Shown here: piece after piece, positions 1 through 8,119 of the stretch | Layout of the letters: the number at the start of each line of letters is the position of its first letter | Position numbering within the stretch: position 1 is the stretch's first letter | DNA from: an uncultured Prevotella sp. | GTDB lineage: Bacteria > Bacteroidota > Bacteroidia > Bacteroidales > Bacteroidaceae | Length of the DNA stretch: 53,024 bases | Assembly (NCBI GenBank): GCA_900550035.1 | Contig: URQS01000020.1 | Coordinates: forward strand, 1 to 53,024 | Direction: 5' to 3' | Notes under the pieces: generated by a model | Databases searched by the model: none | What the model was told of the DNA's origin: nothing | Seen by the model: the letters and a program-made list of their open reading frames with translations, nothing else | Made by a program: the position numbers and the translations under genes

Positions 1-194
1 TTTGATTTGTGATGCAATCTTATCCATGGTCAAATGCCTTATATGAAGTTTCTGTCCGTTAGGTCAGATATTTGTCGCCAGCTTCCTTCAGATTCCACCT
101 CACGATGGACACCCTTGCCTTTGACTATGCAATTCCCGCTATTAGGGCTTGCTCGGGACTTCCACCCGTTAGACAATGCTCATGCCGAGCGTAC
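1..194 (-). mobile_element. Probable 5' end of a group II intron, cut by the contig edge
   Basis: Read on the minus strand, the segment starts near 194 with GTACGCTCGG and then has a stem-forming GCTCGG...CCCGAGC pair, followed by stretches such as GGGTGGAAGTCCCGAGC and GAGGTGGAATCTGAAGGAAGC. I recognise these as typical of the 5' half of bacterial group II introns (domain I region) from memory, not from a search. The reverse transcriptase/maturase gene would lie beyond position 1, outside the window. The 5' exon side, on the minus strand, is a perfect hairpin at 200-230 followed by TTGAT. Insertion just after a terminator hairpin is the known habit of group IIC introns. The open frame on the plus strand here is a shadow of the structured RNA. 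It could instead be another structured element. Confidence 0.5.
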
Positions 195-199
195 ATCAA

Positions 200-236
200 T
201 AGGCGACTCTCAATCTGTGAGAGTCGCCTATTTTGT
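200..236. terminator. Perfect 13-bp hairpin terminator
   Basis: Arms 200-212 and 218-230 are perfectly complementary with a 5-base loop (213-217). TTTTGTT follows on the plus strand. It works as an intrinsic terminator for plus-strand transcription and also forms the last part of the presumed 5' exon of the minus-strand intron. Confidence 0.7.
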
Positions 237-312
237 TGAAAAATGCAAACGATTACACATTTTATATGCACGTTTACACATTATATATATATACCAACAA
301 TAGAATTATTTG

Positions 313-447
313 TAAATTTGGAGAGAAATATACAACTGTACTTTCAAAATCATATATAACTACTAACGCAAAGGTTAATTAAGGTTTTACACGTTTTAAT
401 TTGGATTGTATGAGACTGCTCACTATGTGCGAGCGGTCTCTTTTTTT
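313..447 (+). ncRNA. Possible short terminated transcript or leader
   Basis: A TAAATTTG -7 box (313-320) fits the Bacteroidetes consensus TAnnTTTG, though no good -33 element is seen. About 120 bases downstream is a strong terminator: arms 412-421 and 431-440 with one G-U pair, followed by seven T. No credible reading frame lies between them. This could be a small RNA, an attenuated leader or the remnant of a lost gene. The terminator is better supported than the transcript. Confidence 0.3.
412..447 (+). terminator. Intrinsic terminator with T7 tail
   Basis: The 10-bp stem GAGACTGCTC/GAGCGGTCTC (one G-U pair) encloses a 9-base loop and is followed by TTTTTTT. It separates whatever is transcribed upstream from the amylase promoter region. 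Confidence 0.75.
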
Positions 448-530
448 GTTCGGCGCAAACATGCAAACGTTTGCACATTCCATTTGCACTTTTGCACATA
501 CATTATATACACCTATAATGGAATTTGAAG

Positions 531-538
531 TAACTTTG
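531..538 (+). promoter_or_regulatory. -7 box of the probable amylase promoter
   Basis: TAACTTTG matches TAnnTTTG exactly and lies 180 bases before the amylase start, after the LacI-type palindrome. No convincing -33 element is present at the usual distance, which would suit a promoter needing an activator. The 5' leader would contain the TAG repeat. Confidence 0.4.
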
Positions 539-620
539 AAGCATCAAAATAAAAGGTTCATTTAGTTGCGTGATGTAAGTAGTTGTAACCAAATAAGCAG
601 TCATTTTATTATCTTGAAAA

Positions 621-680
621 GTAGTAGTAAGTAATAATAGTAGTAGTAAAAGTAGTAGTAGTAGTAGTAGTAGTAATAAT
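621..680 (+). repeat. TAG/TAA trinucleotide microsatellite in the amylase leader
   Basis: About 60 bases consist almost entirely of TAG and TAA triplets, including a run of uninterrupted AGT units at 651-674. The run ends about 38 bases before the amylase ATG. Such tracts slip during replication and could change leader length. The long leucine frame on the opposite strand is only a translation of this repeat. Confidence 0.85.
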
Positions 681-718
681 AAACCTATAAAATAAAAAGT
701 AACTAAAAACAAAATAAG

Positions 719-2749
719 ATGAAGAAGATTTACACGACCCTCTTTGCCCTTATGGCAACACTAAGTATGCAGGCACAAGGTTGGCCCGCCAACTACGACG
801 GTGTTATGCTGCAAGGTTTCTATTGGGATTCATACCGTGCATCGAAGTGGTGCAATCTGGAAGCCCAAGCCGACGAACTTGCACCATACTTCAGTCTGGT
901 ATGGATACCGCAGAGCGCCAATTGCACCAGCAGCGGAAACTCAATGGGATACAACGACCTGTACTGGTTTAGCAATTACAACAGTTCGTTTGGCAACGAA
1001 GCCCAACTGCGCTCTATGATCAAGACATTCAAGAGCAAAGGAATAGGCACCATTGCAGATGTTGTAATCAACCACCGCAACACACTGACAAGCTGGACCG
1101 ACTTCCCCGTAGAGAAATACAAGGGCGTAACCTACAAGATGAATTCTACCGACATCTGCAGCGATGATGACAATGGAAAAACATTGGCATGGGCTAACAA
1201 ACAGACACCAAAGATTACCCTTAGCAGCAATAAAGATACGGGCGACGACTGGGACGGCATGCGCGACCTTGACCACAACAGCTCCAACGTGCAGACTGTA
1301 GTAAAGGCATATCTCGACATGCTGCTCAACGACTTCGGCTACGCCGGATTCCGCTACGACATGGTGAAGGGTTACGCAGGCAAGTTCACTGGAATATACA
1401 ACACGGCAGCCAAACCACGCTTCTCGGTAGGTGAATATTGGGACGGCAACGTTGCCACCGTCAAGGCATGGATAAATGCCACCAAGGTGAACAGAGTCCC
1501 CACATCAGCAGCCTTCGACTTTCCCATACGTTACGCCGTACGCGACCTCATCGCGAAAAATTGGGGTATCCAGGCAAAGAGCGGGCTCATTAACGATGCC
1601 ACTTACCGTCAGTATGCTGTAACCTTCGTTGAAAACCACGACACCGAATACCGCTCAAGCACCGAACAGCAAGACCCTATACGCAAAGACACGCTTGCCG
1701 CCAACGCTTTTATTCTGGCATCATGCGGCACACCATGCGTGTTCTACAAGCACTGGCAAGCCTACCCCACCGACATCAAGAAGATGATAAACGCACGCCA
1801 TATAGCAGGCATCACCAACACCAGCAACACCACATTCAACGTGAGAATGGGCGCAAACTACAACGTCCTGAAGACCGAAGGTTCAAACGGTACATTGTAC
1901 GCCGTGATGGGAACCAACGCCAACAACTACACCCCACAGTATGGATACACCGAAATACTGCGTGGCTATCACTATCGCTACCTGCTCAGCAACAGCAGCA
2001 ACGTGGCATGGATTGACCTGCCTTCGGGCCACTATGACGATGTACAGAAGGCTCGCCTAACAGCCGTAAGCGACAAGCAAGGCGCACAACTGGTGTACAC
2101 CACCGACGGAACCGAACCTACTGCCAAAAGCCGTAAGGCTGCGAGCGGCACAGCAATAGACATCCCTATGGGCACAACAACGCTGAAGGTGGGACTGCTC
2201 ACTGGCTCTACCGTGTCGGCTGTAGCTACCCGCACATACGACATTTCAAAGCCTGAGGCATTCACTCCGTACAACATTAACGTGTACGTAAATGTTGACC
2301 AGGTGGGATGGAAGAGCTTGAACTATTGGGCGTGGGAAAGCCAGTCGGGCACTAATTTGACAACAAAAGGCAAATGGCCTGGCGATGCCGTGACTGCAAC
2401 CAAGACAATTGCAGGCAAGAAGTGGTACTACAAGACCTACAGTATAGCCAAGCGCAACGACATGGTGTCGTTAGTGCTCAATGCCGGAACGGATAAGCCA
2501 CAGACCATCGACATAAACGATCTGAACAAAGACACATACATAGAGATTACGACCGAAAAAGACGGAAAAGGCCATTACTTCGTAAAAGACGTGACCGACC
2601 AGATTTCTACCGGAGTAAATGTGCTGACTGTAGACAAGCAGAAAGCCTCAACCATCTGGTACGACTTGCAGGGACGTCGCTACAACCAGCGCCCCACCCT
2701 ACCTGGCGTGTACATCAATGGCGGAAAGAAGATAATGATAAGAAGATAG
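719..2749 (+). CDS. Secreted GH13 alpha-amylase with starch-binding-like and sorting domains
   Basis: Hydrolyses internal alpha-1,4 links of starch or glycogen. A signal peptide covers residues 1-20 (ending MQAQ). The GH13 barrel shows the four conserved regions: ADVVINH (113-119), GFRYD with nucleophile Asp214, GEYW with acid/base Glu239, and FVENHD with Asp308. After the barrel come a chitobiase-like FN3 segment (YTTDGTEPT, about 430-520) and an aromatic-rich module resembling CBM26 starch-binding domains (about 527-620). The last 35 or so residues (WYDLQGRR, PGVYI, KKIMIRR) resemble a type IX secretion C-terminal sorting signal, which would place the enzyme on the surface or outside. It stands alone, with its own upstream regulatory region, and is not within a Sus-type cluster. 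At 676 residues it is complete. The enzyme class is secure; exact specificity is not. Confidence 0.93.
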   Translation: MKKIYTTLFALMATLSMQAQGWPANYDGVMLQGFYWDSYRASKWCNLEAQADELAPYFSLVWIPQSANCTSSGNSMGYNDLYWFSNYNSSFGNEAQLRSMIKTFKSKGIGTIADVVINHRNTLTSWTDFPVEKYKGVTYKMNSTDICSDDDNGKTLAWANKQTPKITLSSNKDTGDDWDGMRDLDHNSSNVQTVVKAYLDMLLNDFGYAGFRYDMVKGYAGKFTGIYNTAAKPRFSVGEYWDGNVATVKAWINATKVNRVPTSAAFDFPIRYAVRDLIAKNWGIQAKSGLINDATYRQYAVTFVENHDTEYRSSTEQQDPIRKDTLAANAFILASCGTPCVFYKHWQAYPTDIKKMINARHIAGITNTSNTTFNVRMGANYNVLKTEGSNGTLYAVMGTNANNYTPQYGYTEILRGYHYRYLLSNSSNVAWIDLPSGHYDDVQKARLTAVSDKQGAQLVYTTDGTEPTAKSRKAASGTAIDIPMGTTTLKVGLLTGSTVSAVATRTYDISKPEAFTPYNINVYVNVDQVGWKSLNYWAWESQSGTNLTTKGKWPGDAVTATKTIAGKKWYYKTYSIAKRNDMVSLVLNAGTDKPQTIDINDLNKDTYIEITTEKDGKGHYFVKDVTDQISTGVNVLTVDKQKASTIWYDLQGRRYNQRPTLPGVYINGGKKIMIRR

Positions 2750-2821
2750 ACACAGTTCATTATAAAACAGACGTTAGAAAAACGCGCTGAAAGGAAATAG
2801 AGACTAAAATTATGCTATAAA

Positions 2822-2853
2822 TTTGGTGGTTCGGAATAAACGCTATAACTTTG
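2822..2853 (+). promoter_or_regulatory. aspS promoter
   Basis: TTTG (2822-2825), 20 bases, then TAACTTTG (2846-2853) gives a full match to the Bacteroidetes primary-sigma promoter. Transcription would start near 2860, about 45 bases before the aspS ATG. Confidence 0.7.
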
Positions 2854-2903
2854 CGTGATATTAGCGCATATTATCAGAATAAAATAAATACACTATAATA
2901 TAT

Positions 2904-4670
2904 ATGTATAGAACAAACACTTGTGGAGAGCTGCGTCTCTCCGATGCCGGCAAGACCGTAACACTTGCCGGATGGGTACAGCGCGTTAGAAAGATGGGCG
3001 GTATGGCATTTGTTGACTTGCGCGACCGTTATGGCATCACACAGCTTGTCTTCAACGACTCTGACGACTGCGAGCTTTGCGCACGTGCAGGCAAGCTAGG
3101 ACGCGAATACTGCATTCAGGTGACTGGCGTTGTCAATGAGCGCGAGAGCAAGAACGCCAACCTTCCTACTGGCGACATTGAAATCATCGCCACTGAGTTG
3201 AACATCCTTTCGGAGAGCGCAACACCTCCGTTCACTATCGAGGACAACACCGACGGCGGCGATGACATCCGTATGAAGTACCGCTACCTCGACTTGCGCC
3301 GTCCCACAGTGCGCAAGAACCTTGAGCTGCGCCACCGCATGACAATCCTCATACGCAACTTCCTCGATGCCCAGAACTTCATCGAGGTGGAGACTCCTAT
3401 ACTTATCGGTTCTACACCGGAGGGCGCACGCGACTTCGTTGTGCCTTCGCGCATGAACCCGGGTCAGTTCTATGCTCTGCCACAGAGCCCGCAGACTCTG
3501 AAGCAGCTGCTTATGGTGAGCGGATTCGACCGCTACTTCCAGATAGCCAAGTGCTTCCGCGACGAAGACCTTCGTGCCGACCGCCAGCCAGAGTTCACAC
3601 AGATTGACTGCGAGATGTCGTTTGTCGACCAGGACGACGTCATCAACCTCTTTGAGGATATGGCACGCCATCTGTTCAAGGAGATTCGTGGCGTAGAGCT
3701 GCCGGCTAAGCTCCAGCAGATGACATGGCACGAGGCTATGCGCCGCTTCGGTAGCGACAAGCCCGACTTGCGCTTCGGCATGGAGTTTGTAGAGCTCATG
3801 GACGTCCTCAAGGGCACCGGCACATTCTCGGTATTCAACGATGCTGCTTACATCGGCGGTATATGCGTTCCGGGCTGCGCCAACTATACACGCAAGCAGC
3901 TCGACCAGATTACCGACTTCGTAAAGCGTCCGCAGGTAGGCGCCAAGGGATTGGTATACATCAAGTATAACGAGGACGGCACCGTGAAGTCGTCGGTTGA
4001 CAAGTTCTACTCGCCCGAAGTACTTGCCAAGGTGAAGGAGACAACAGGCGCCAAGGACGGCGACCTCGTGCTCATCCTCTCTGGCGACAACGCCAACAAG
4101 ACACGCGTACAGCTCTGCACATTGCGTCTGGAGATGGGCGACCGTCTCGGACTGCGCGACAAGAACAAGTTCGAGTGTCTGTGGATTGTCGACTTCCCAC
4201 TGTTCGAGTGGAGCGACGAGGAGCAGCGCCTTATGGCTACACACCACCCATTCACTATGCCTAACCCCGACGACATACCATTGCTCGACTCACATCCGGA
4301 GCAGGTACGCGCCAAGGCTTACGACTTCGTATGCAACGGTATCGAGGTGGGCGGCGGAAGCTTGCGTATCCACGACAGCAAACTGCAGGAGAAGATGTTC
4401 GGAATTCTCGGATTCACCGAGGAGCGTGCTATGGCACAGTTCGGATTCCTCATCAACGCCTTCAAGTATGGAGCACCTCCTCACGCAGGACTCGCCTTCG
4501 GTCTTGACCGTTTCGTTTCAATCATGGCTGGACTCGACTCAATACGCGACTGCATAGCATTCCCGAAGAACAACAGCGGACGCGACGTTATGCTCGATGC
4601 ACCATCAGTAATCGACCAGAAACAGCTTGATGAGCTGCAACTCAAAGTTGACTTACGTCAAGAAAATTAA
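2904..4670 (+). CDS. aspS: Aspartyl-tRNA synthetase
   Basis: Charges tRNA-Asp with aspartate in the cytoplasm. The 588-residue length is that of the bacterial type. The N-terminal OB-fold anticodon-binding domain begins within the first 20 residues (TLAGWVQRVRKMGG). Class II motif 2 is FRDEDLRADRQPEFTQ at about residues 218-233, and motif 3 GLAFGLDRF lies near 529-537. The region between (about 285-420) is the GAD insertion of bacterial AspRS. The start is the ATG downstream of the promoter at 2822-2853, and a terminator follows the stop, so the gene is probably transcribed alone. Nothing is broken or missing. Confidence 0.97.
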   Translation: MYRTNTCGELRLSDAGKTVTLAGWVQRVRKMGGMAFVDLRDRYGITQLVFNDSDDCELCARAGKLGREYCIQVTGVVNERESKNANLPTGDIEIIATELNILSESATPPFTIEDNTDGGDDIRMKYRYLDLRRPTVRKNLELRHRMTILIRNFLDAQNFIEVETPILIGSTPEGARDFVVPSRMNPGQFYALPQSPQTLKQLLMVSGFDRYFQIAKCFRDEDLRADRQPEFTQIDCEMSFVDQDDVINLFEDMARHLFKEIRGVELPAKLQQMTWHEAMRRFGSDKPDLRFGMEFVELMDVLKGTGTFSVFNDAAYIGGICVPGCANYTRKQLDQITDFVKRPQVGAKGLVYIKYNEDGTVKSSVDKFYSPEVLAKVKETTGAKDGDLVLILSGDNANKTRVQLCTLRLEMGDRLGLRDKNKFECLWIVDFPLFEWSDEEQRLMATHHPFTMPNPDDIPLLDSHPEQVRAKAYDFVCNGIEVGGGSLRIHDSKLQEKMFGILGFTEERAMAQFGFLINAFKYGAPPHAGLAFGLDRFVSIMAGLDSIRDCIAFPKNNSGRDVMLDAPSVIDQKQLDELQLKVDLRQEN

Positions 4671-4682
4671 ATTAATATAATG

Positions 4683-4708
4683 AAAAGCTCGCTTCGGCGG
4701 GCTTTTTT
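4683..4708 (+). terminator. aspS terminator with TTCG loop
   Basis: Arms 4683-4692 and 4697-4706 pair with one G-U pair around a TTCG tetraloop and run into six T. It sits 13 bases after the aspS stop. Confidence 0.85.
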
Positions 4709-4813
4709 CATATATTCGTTATCCTTTTGAAAAAATATTTGACTAATTTTGCAAACGAATAAAAATACAAACGCTAAAGAGGAGCGTTACATTAATGTTA
4801 TTTACACAAAATT

Positions 4814-5116
4814 ATGGCAGAAAAGAAAGCAACAGAAAAGAAGACAACTGCAGCCAAGAAAACTACTGCAGCTAAGGCAACCACTACTAAGCGTGCAACC
4901 TGCAAGAAGGCTGTAGAGGTAGCAGTAAGCGCAGAGAACGCTGGTTTCCGTGCCGGTGATGTATACCAGGCATTGGCAGCTGCAGGCAAGGCTATGAGCG
5001 TAGCTGAGATAGCTAAGGCCGCAAAGATTACTACTGAGGAGGTTTACCTCGGTACAGGATGGCTCTTGAAAGAGGGCAAGGTAAAGAATGAGGACAACCT
5101 CGTTACTTTGGCCTAA
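4814..5116 (+). CDS. Winged-helix protein (DUF2582-like) with Lys/Ala/Thr-rich N-terminal tail
   Basis: A 100-residue protein in two parts. Residues 1-35 are a low-complexity basic tail of KK, AA and TT repeats, like histone H1-type tails. Residues about 40-100 (AGDVYQALAAAGKAMSVAEI, then TTEEVYLGTGWLLKEGKV) resemble the small winged-helix family DUF2582. This suggests a nucleoid-associated or DNA-binding role, but no function is proven. It stands alone between a terminator (4683-4708) and another (5149-5201), with TAATTTTG at 4744-4751 as a possible -7 box. The codon use is uniform and suggests high expression. The family assignment is from memory. Confidence 0.8.
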   Translation: MAEKKATEKKTTAAKKTTAAKATTTKRATCKKAVEVAVSAENAGFRAGDVYQALAAAGKAMSVAEIAKAAKITTEEVYLGTGWLLKEGKVKNEDNLVTLA

Positions 5117-5148
5117 TGTAAAATAGAATAACCGTTTCTATCTTATAA

Positions 5149-5201
5149 GAAAGATAGCTGCATGCATATCGTATGTATGATATGTGTGCAGCTTTCTTTT
5201 T
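5149..5201 (+). terminator. Terminator after the winged-helix gene
   Basis: Arms 5149-5170 and 5179-5196 form a long stem with two G-U pairs and a small bulge in the left arm, followed by a T run. It makes an ATG at 5184 unlikely as the start of the next gene. Confidence 0.65.
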
Positions 5202-5234
5202 GTCAGTTTGTATAGGCGAAACTTTCCTAATGAT

Positions 5235-5597
5235 ATGCGCGAATCCAACAAATACGCTAACGATATAATCAGCGTGCTGTGCGAGGCCGGCGACAACGGA
5301 CTGCCAGTTCGCAAGATAGCATTGCATATATACAATACGTGCAACACATTGTTTGCGCCCATACTCATCGACGACGTACACCATAGCGTACGACAATGGC
5401 TCAATGCCAATTCGCAGTCGCACGACTCGCTTGTGTGCCGTTGCGACAAGCGAGGATACTACAAAATCAACACATCGTCGCAAGCAGCGCAGCAACTTAT
5501 GCTCGAGTTTAGTGACGACAACTACGAACCTTCACTACAAGAAGAACCCCAGAATACAGAACCGGAAATGGGATTTTTGTTCGACGACATACTATAA
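5235..5597 (+). CDS. Conserved-looking hypothetical protein with winged-helix-like N-terminus
   Basis: 120 residues from the ATG at 5235, preferred over the ATG at 5184 because the latter lies inside the upstream terminator. Residues 1-85 contain helices and an ending (RQWLNANSQ, CDKRGYYKI) that look like a small winged-helix or HTH fold with a C-terminal beta wing. The last 35 residues are acidic and end GFLFDDIL, possibly a short docking peptide. I do not recognise the family. It lies between the basic-tail winged-helix gene and a GDP-mannose pyrophosphorylase gene, with no clear link to either. Confidence 0.6.
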   Translation: MRESNKYANDIISVLCEAGDNGLPVRKIALHIYNTCNTLFAPILIDDVHHSVRQWLNANSQSHDSLVCRCDKRGYYKINTSSQAAQQLMLEFSDDNYEPSLQEEPQNTEPEMGFLFDDIL

Positions 5598-5641
5598 AAG
5601 CAGATAAAAACGCCGTTTTCTGAAAACCATAGCCTAAAAAG

Positions 5642-5672
5642 TTTCTAATATAGCCAATTTTTCCTATCTTTG
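5642..5672 (+). promoter_or_regulatory. Promoter of the mannose-1-phosphate guanylyltransferase / serB pair
   Basis: TTTC (5642-5645), 19 bases, then TATCTTTG (5665-5672). The -7 box is exact and the -33 box has one change from TTTG. Transcription would start shortly before the ATG at 5696. Confidence 0.55.
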
Positions 5673-5695
5673 CAAGATAAACAATAAACTTTTTT

Positions 5696-6760
5696 ATGGC
5701 TCGAGTAAGTAATCATCTTGTTATTATGGCAGGTGGAGTAGGCAGCAGATTCTGGCCTATGAGCACAGCCGACCGCCCGAAGCAGTTTATCGACATCCTT
5801 GGTGTTGGTCGCTCGCTTCTGCAACTTACATACGACAGGTTCAAGGGCATCTGTCCGCCCGAGAACGTGTGGATAGTGACAAATAAGAAGTATGCCGACG
5901 TCGTTCGCGAGCAACTGCCCGAAGTGAAGGCTGAGAACATATTGCTTGAGCCATGCCGACGCAATACCGCCCCGTGCATAGCCTACGTAAGCTGGCGCAT
6001 AAAGTCGCAAGACCCCAAGGCAAATGTAGTGATAACACCCAGCGACCATATCGTGACCGACAACGAAGAATTCAGACGTATCATACGCCAGTGTATGAAC
6101 TTCACGTCCGAAACCGACGCCATCGTGACGCTCGGCATGACCCCAACACGTCCCGAGACGGGCTACGGATATATCCAGGCAGACCTCTCGACAGCATCAC
6201 CACGCAACAAGGAAATATACCGTATCGACTCGTTCCGTGAGAAGCCCGACTACGAAACAGCCAAGGAATACATCTCACACAAGAACTATTTCTGGAATGC
6301 CGGCATCTTCGTATGGAGCGTTTCAACCATAGTCAACGCATTCCGAGTGTACAGCCCTACTATAAGCAAGGTGTTCGAGGGCATGCTCGACATATACGGC
6401 ACACCCGAAGAGCAGCCCACTATCGACAACCGCTATCCCGAATGCGAGAACATATCGGTAGACTACGCCATCATGGAGAAGGCCGAGGAGATATTCGTAT
6501 GTCCGGCAAACTTCGGATGGAGCGACCTCGGAACATGGACTTCGCTCATGGAGCAGACCCACAAAGACCTCTACGGCAACGCACTCATAGGCGAGAACAT
6601 ACACATGATAGACTCGCACAACTGCATTGTACACACCACAGAAGAGAAAAAAGTGGTAGTGCAGGGACTTGACGGCTACATCGTGGCTGAAAAAGACAAC
6701 CAACTGATTGTGTGCAAACTGTCGGAAGAACAGCGCATACGACTGTTTGCCGAAGAATAA
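5696..6760 (+). CDS. manC: Mannose-1-phosphate guanylyltransferase
   Basis: Makes GDP-mannose from mannose-1-phosphate and GTP, the precursor for mannose and fucose in surface glycans. The N-terminal nucleotidyltransferase signature is MAGGVGSRFWPMS with RPKQF (residues about 11-31). TPSDH (about 113-117) and the sugar-binding FREKP (about 181-185) are also typical. At 354 residues it has only the pyrophosphorylase part and lacks the C-terminal isomerase domain of long ManC proteins, as is common in Bacteroidetes. serB follows after 13 bases, so the two probably share a transcript although their pathways differ. The symbol manC is used for the activity. Confidence 0.92.
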   Translation: MARVSNHLVIMAGGVGSRFWPMSTADRPKQFIDILGVGRSLLQLTYDRFKGICPPENVWIVTNKKYADVVREQLPEVKAENILLEPCRRNTAPCIAYVSWRIKSQDPKANVVITPSDHIVTDNEEFRRIIRQCMNFTSETDAIVTLGMTPTRPETGYGYIQADLSTASPRNKEIYRIDSFREKPDYETAKEYISHKNYFWNAGIFVWSVSTIVNAFRVYSPTISKVFEGMLDIYGTPEEQPTIDNRYPECENISVDYAIMEKAEEIFVCPANFGWSDLGTWTSLMEQTHKDLYGNALIGENIHMIDSHNCIVHTTEEKKVVVQGLDGYIVAEKDNQLIVCKLSEEQRIRLFAEE

Positions 6761-6773
6761 CCCAATAGAATAA

Positions 6774-8018
6774 ATGGAAACTAACAATACGAAAGAAGAA
6801 CAAATACTAATCAGAATAACGGGCAACGACCGCCCAGGTCTGACCACATCCATAATGGAAATCCTTGCCAGCAAGGATGCAAAGATATTGGACATAGGCC
6901 AGGCAGACATACACTCCACACTGTCGTTGGGCATACTCATACGCATAGACGAGAATGCATCGGGACAGGTAATGAAGGAACTGCTGTTCAAAGCCACCGA
7001 ACTCGGAGTGAACATCGGATTCGCACCAGTCACCGACGACGAATACGAGAACTGGGTAAACGGACAGGGCAAGAACCGATTTATCCTCACACTCATAGGT
7101 CGCTCGCTTTCGGCAAAGCAGATAGAAGCAGCTACAAGAGTCATAACCAACCAGGGACTCAACATCGACTCCATACTGCGACTCACCGGACGCATGAGCA
7201 TCAAGCACCCGGAACGCAACATGCGTGCCTGCATCGAGTTCTCGCTGCGTGGCACACCCACCGACCGCGCAGCCATGCAAGAGGAACTTATGCACATATC
7301 TTCGGAAATGGAGATCGACTTTTCATTCCAACGTGACGACATGTATCGCCGCATGCGCCGACTCATCTGCTTTGATATGGACTCCACACTCATCCAGACC
7401 GAATGCATCGACGAACTTGCCGAGCGCGCCGGTGTGGGTGCCCAAGTGAAAGCTATCACCGAAAGCGCCATGCGCGGCGAGATAGATTTCAAGGAAAGCT
7501 TTACACGTCGTGTGGCTCTGCTGAAGGGTTTGGACTCAAGCGTGTTTGAAGACATAGCCGTACACATGCCCATCACCGAGGGCGTAGACCGCCTGATGGC
7601 TGTGCTGAAGCGTTGTGGCTACAAGATAGCCATACTCAGTGGCGGATTCACTTATTTCGGCGAATTCCTGCAGCGCAAGTACGGCATCGACTACGTCTAT
7701 GCCAACGAACTGGAGATTGACGACAACGGCAAACTCACAGGACGCTACGTTGGCGAGATAGTAGACGGACACCGCAAGGCCGAACTGCTCAAACTCATAG
7801 CCCAGGTGGAGAAGGTCAATCTGGCACAGACCATTGCCGTAGGCGACGGAGCCAACGACTTGCCAATGCTTGGAGAAGCCGGTCTGGGTATAGCATTCCA
7901 TGCAAAGCCCCGCGTTGTGGCAAATGCCAAGCAGAGCATCAACACCATCGGCATCGACGGCGTACTCTACTTCCTCGGCTTCAAGGACAGCTATCTCGGC
8001 GAACAGGGTAGATTTTAA
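6774..8018 (+). CDS. serB: Phosphoserine phosphatase with N-terminal ACT domains
   Basis: Last step of serine synthesis: removes phosphate from phosphoserine. The HAD domain carries DMDST with nucleophile Asp201 and acid/base Asp203, SGGF (about 286-289) and GDGAND (357-362). The first 190 residues hold two ACT-like regions (ITGNDRPGLTTSIME near 12-26 and a second from about 100), which in this family bind amino acids and may give serine feedback. 414 residues is normal for ACT-containing SerB. It follows manC by 13 bases and is followed by a separate promoter. Confidence 0.95.
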   Translation: METNNTKEEQILIRITGNDRPGLTTSIMEILASKDAKILDIGQADIHSTLSLGILIRIDENASGQVMKELLFKATELGVNIGFAPVTDDEYENWVNGQGKNRFILTLIGRSLSAKQIEAATRVITNQGLNIDSILRLTGRMSIKHPERNMRACIEFSLRGTPTDRAAMQEELMHISSEMEIDFSFQRDDMYRRMRRLICFDMDSTLIQTECIDELAERAGVGAQVKAITESAMRGEIDFKESFTRRVALLKGLDSSVFEDIAVHMPITEGVDRLMAVLKRCGYKIAILSGGFTYFGEFLQRKYGIDYVYANELEIDDNGKLTGRYVGEIVDGHRKAELLKLIAQVEKVNLAQTIAVGDGANDLPMLGEAGLGIAFHAKPRVVANAKQSINTIGIDGVLYFLGFKDSYLGEQGRF

Positions 8019-8044
8019 TATAATAATTGCAAAAAAATGCCCAT

Positions 8045-8079
8045 TTTGTGCCCAAGACATAAATCTTTTTGTAATTTTG
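8045..8079 (+). promoter_or_regulatory. Promoter of the DUF1573 gene
   Basis: TTTG (8045-8048) and an exact TAATTTTG -7 box (8072-8079) are separated by 23 bases, slightly longer than ideal. The start codon is 40 bases downstream. Confidence 0.5.
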
Positions 8080-8119
8080 CAGAGTTATAACATTAACAAT
8101 AAAAAAATTGGAAAATAAT

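Larger units (their letters stand above)
244..475. promoter_or_regulatory. LacI-type operator candidate and related half sites upstream of the amylase
   Basis: Positions 462-475 read TGCAAACGTTTGCA, a perfect 14-base palindrome with a central CG, the typical form of LacI/GalR-family operators. Related sites lie at 244-257 (TGCAAACGATTACA, 11 of 14 matching) and 265-278, where only the right half CGTTTACA is kept. Each is followed by CACATT or a close variant, and another TTTGCACAT sits at 491-499. The cluster suggests binding by a sugar-responsive regulator. No regulator gene of that family is in the window, so the link to the amylase is by proximity only. Confidence 0.45.

Noticed and set aside
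34..303. Plus-strand frame of 89 residues at the contig edge
   Set aside because: It runs over the presumed group II intron RNA and through the hairpin at 200-230; such frames are recurrent artefacts antisense to intron RNA.
503..712. Minus-strand frame with a long leucine run
   Set aside because: It is the translation of the TAG microsatellite, with no family features or start context.
3096..4247. Long open frame antisense to aspS
   Set aside because: Shadow of codon bias in aspS. Similar antisense frames over pheT (13094-14434) and over the manC/serB junction (6323-7576) are rejected for the same reason.
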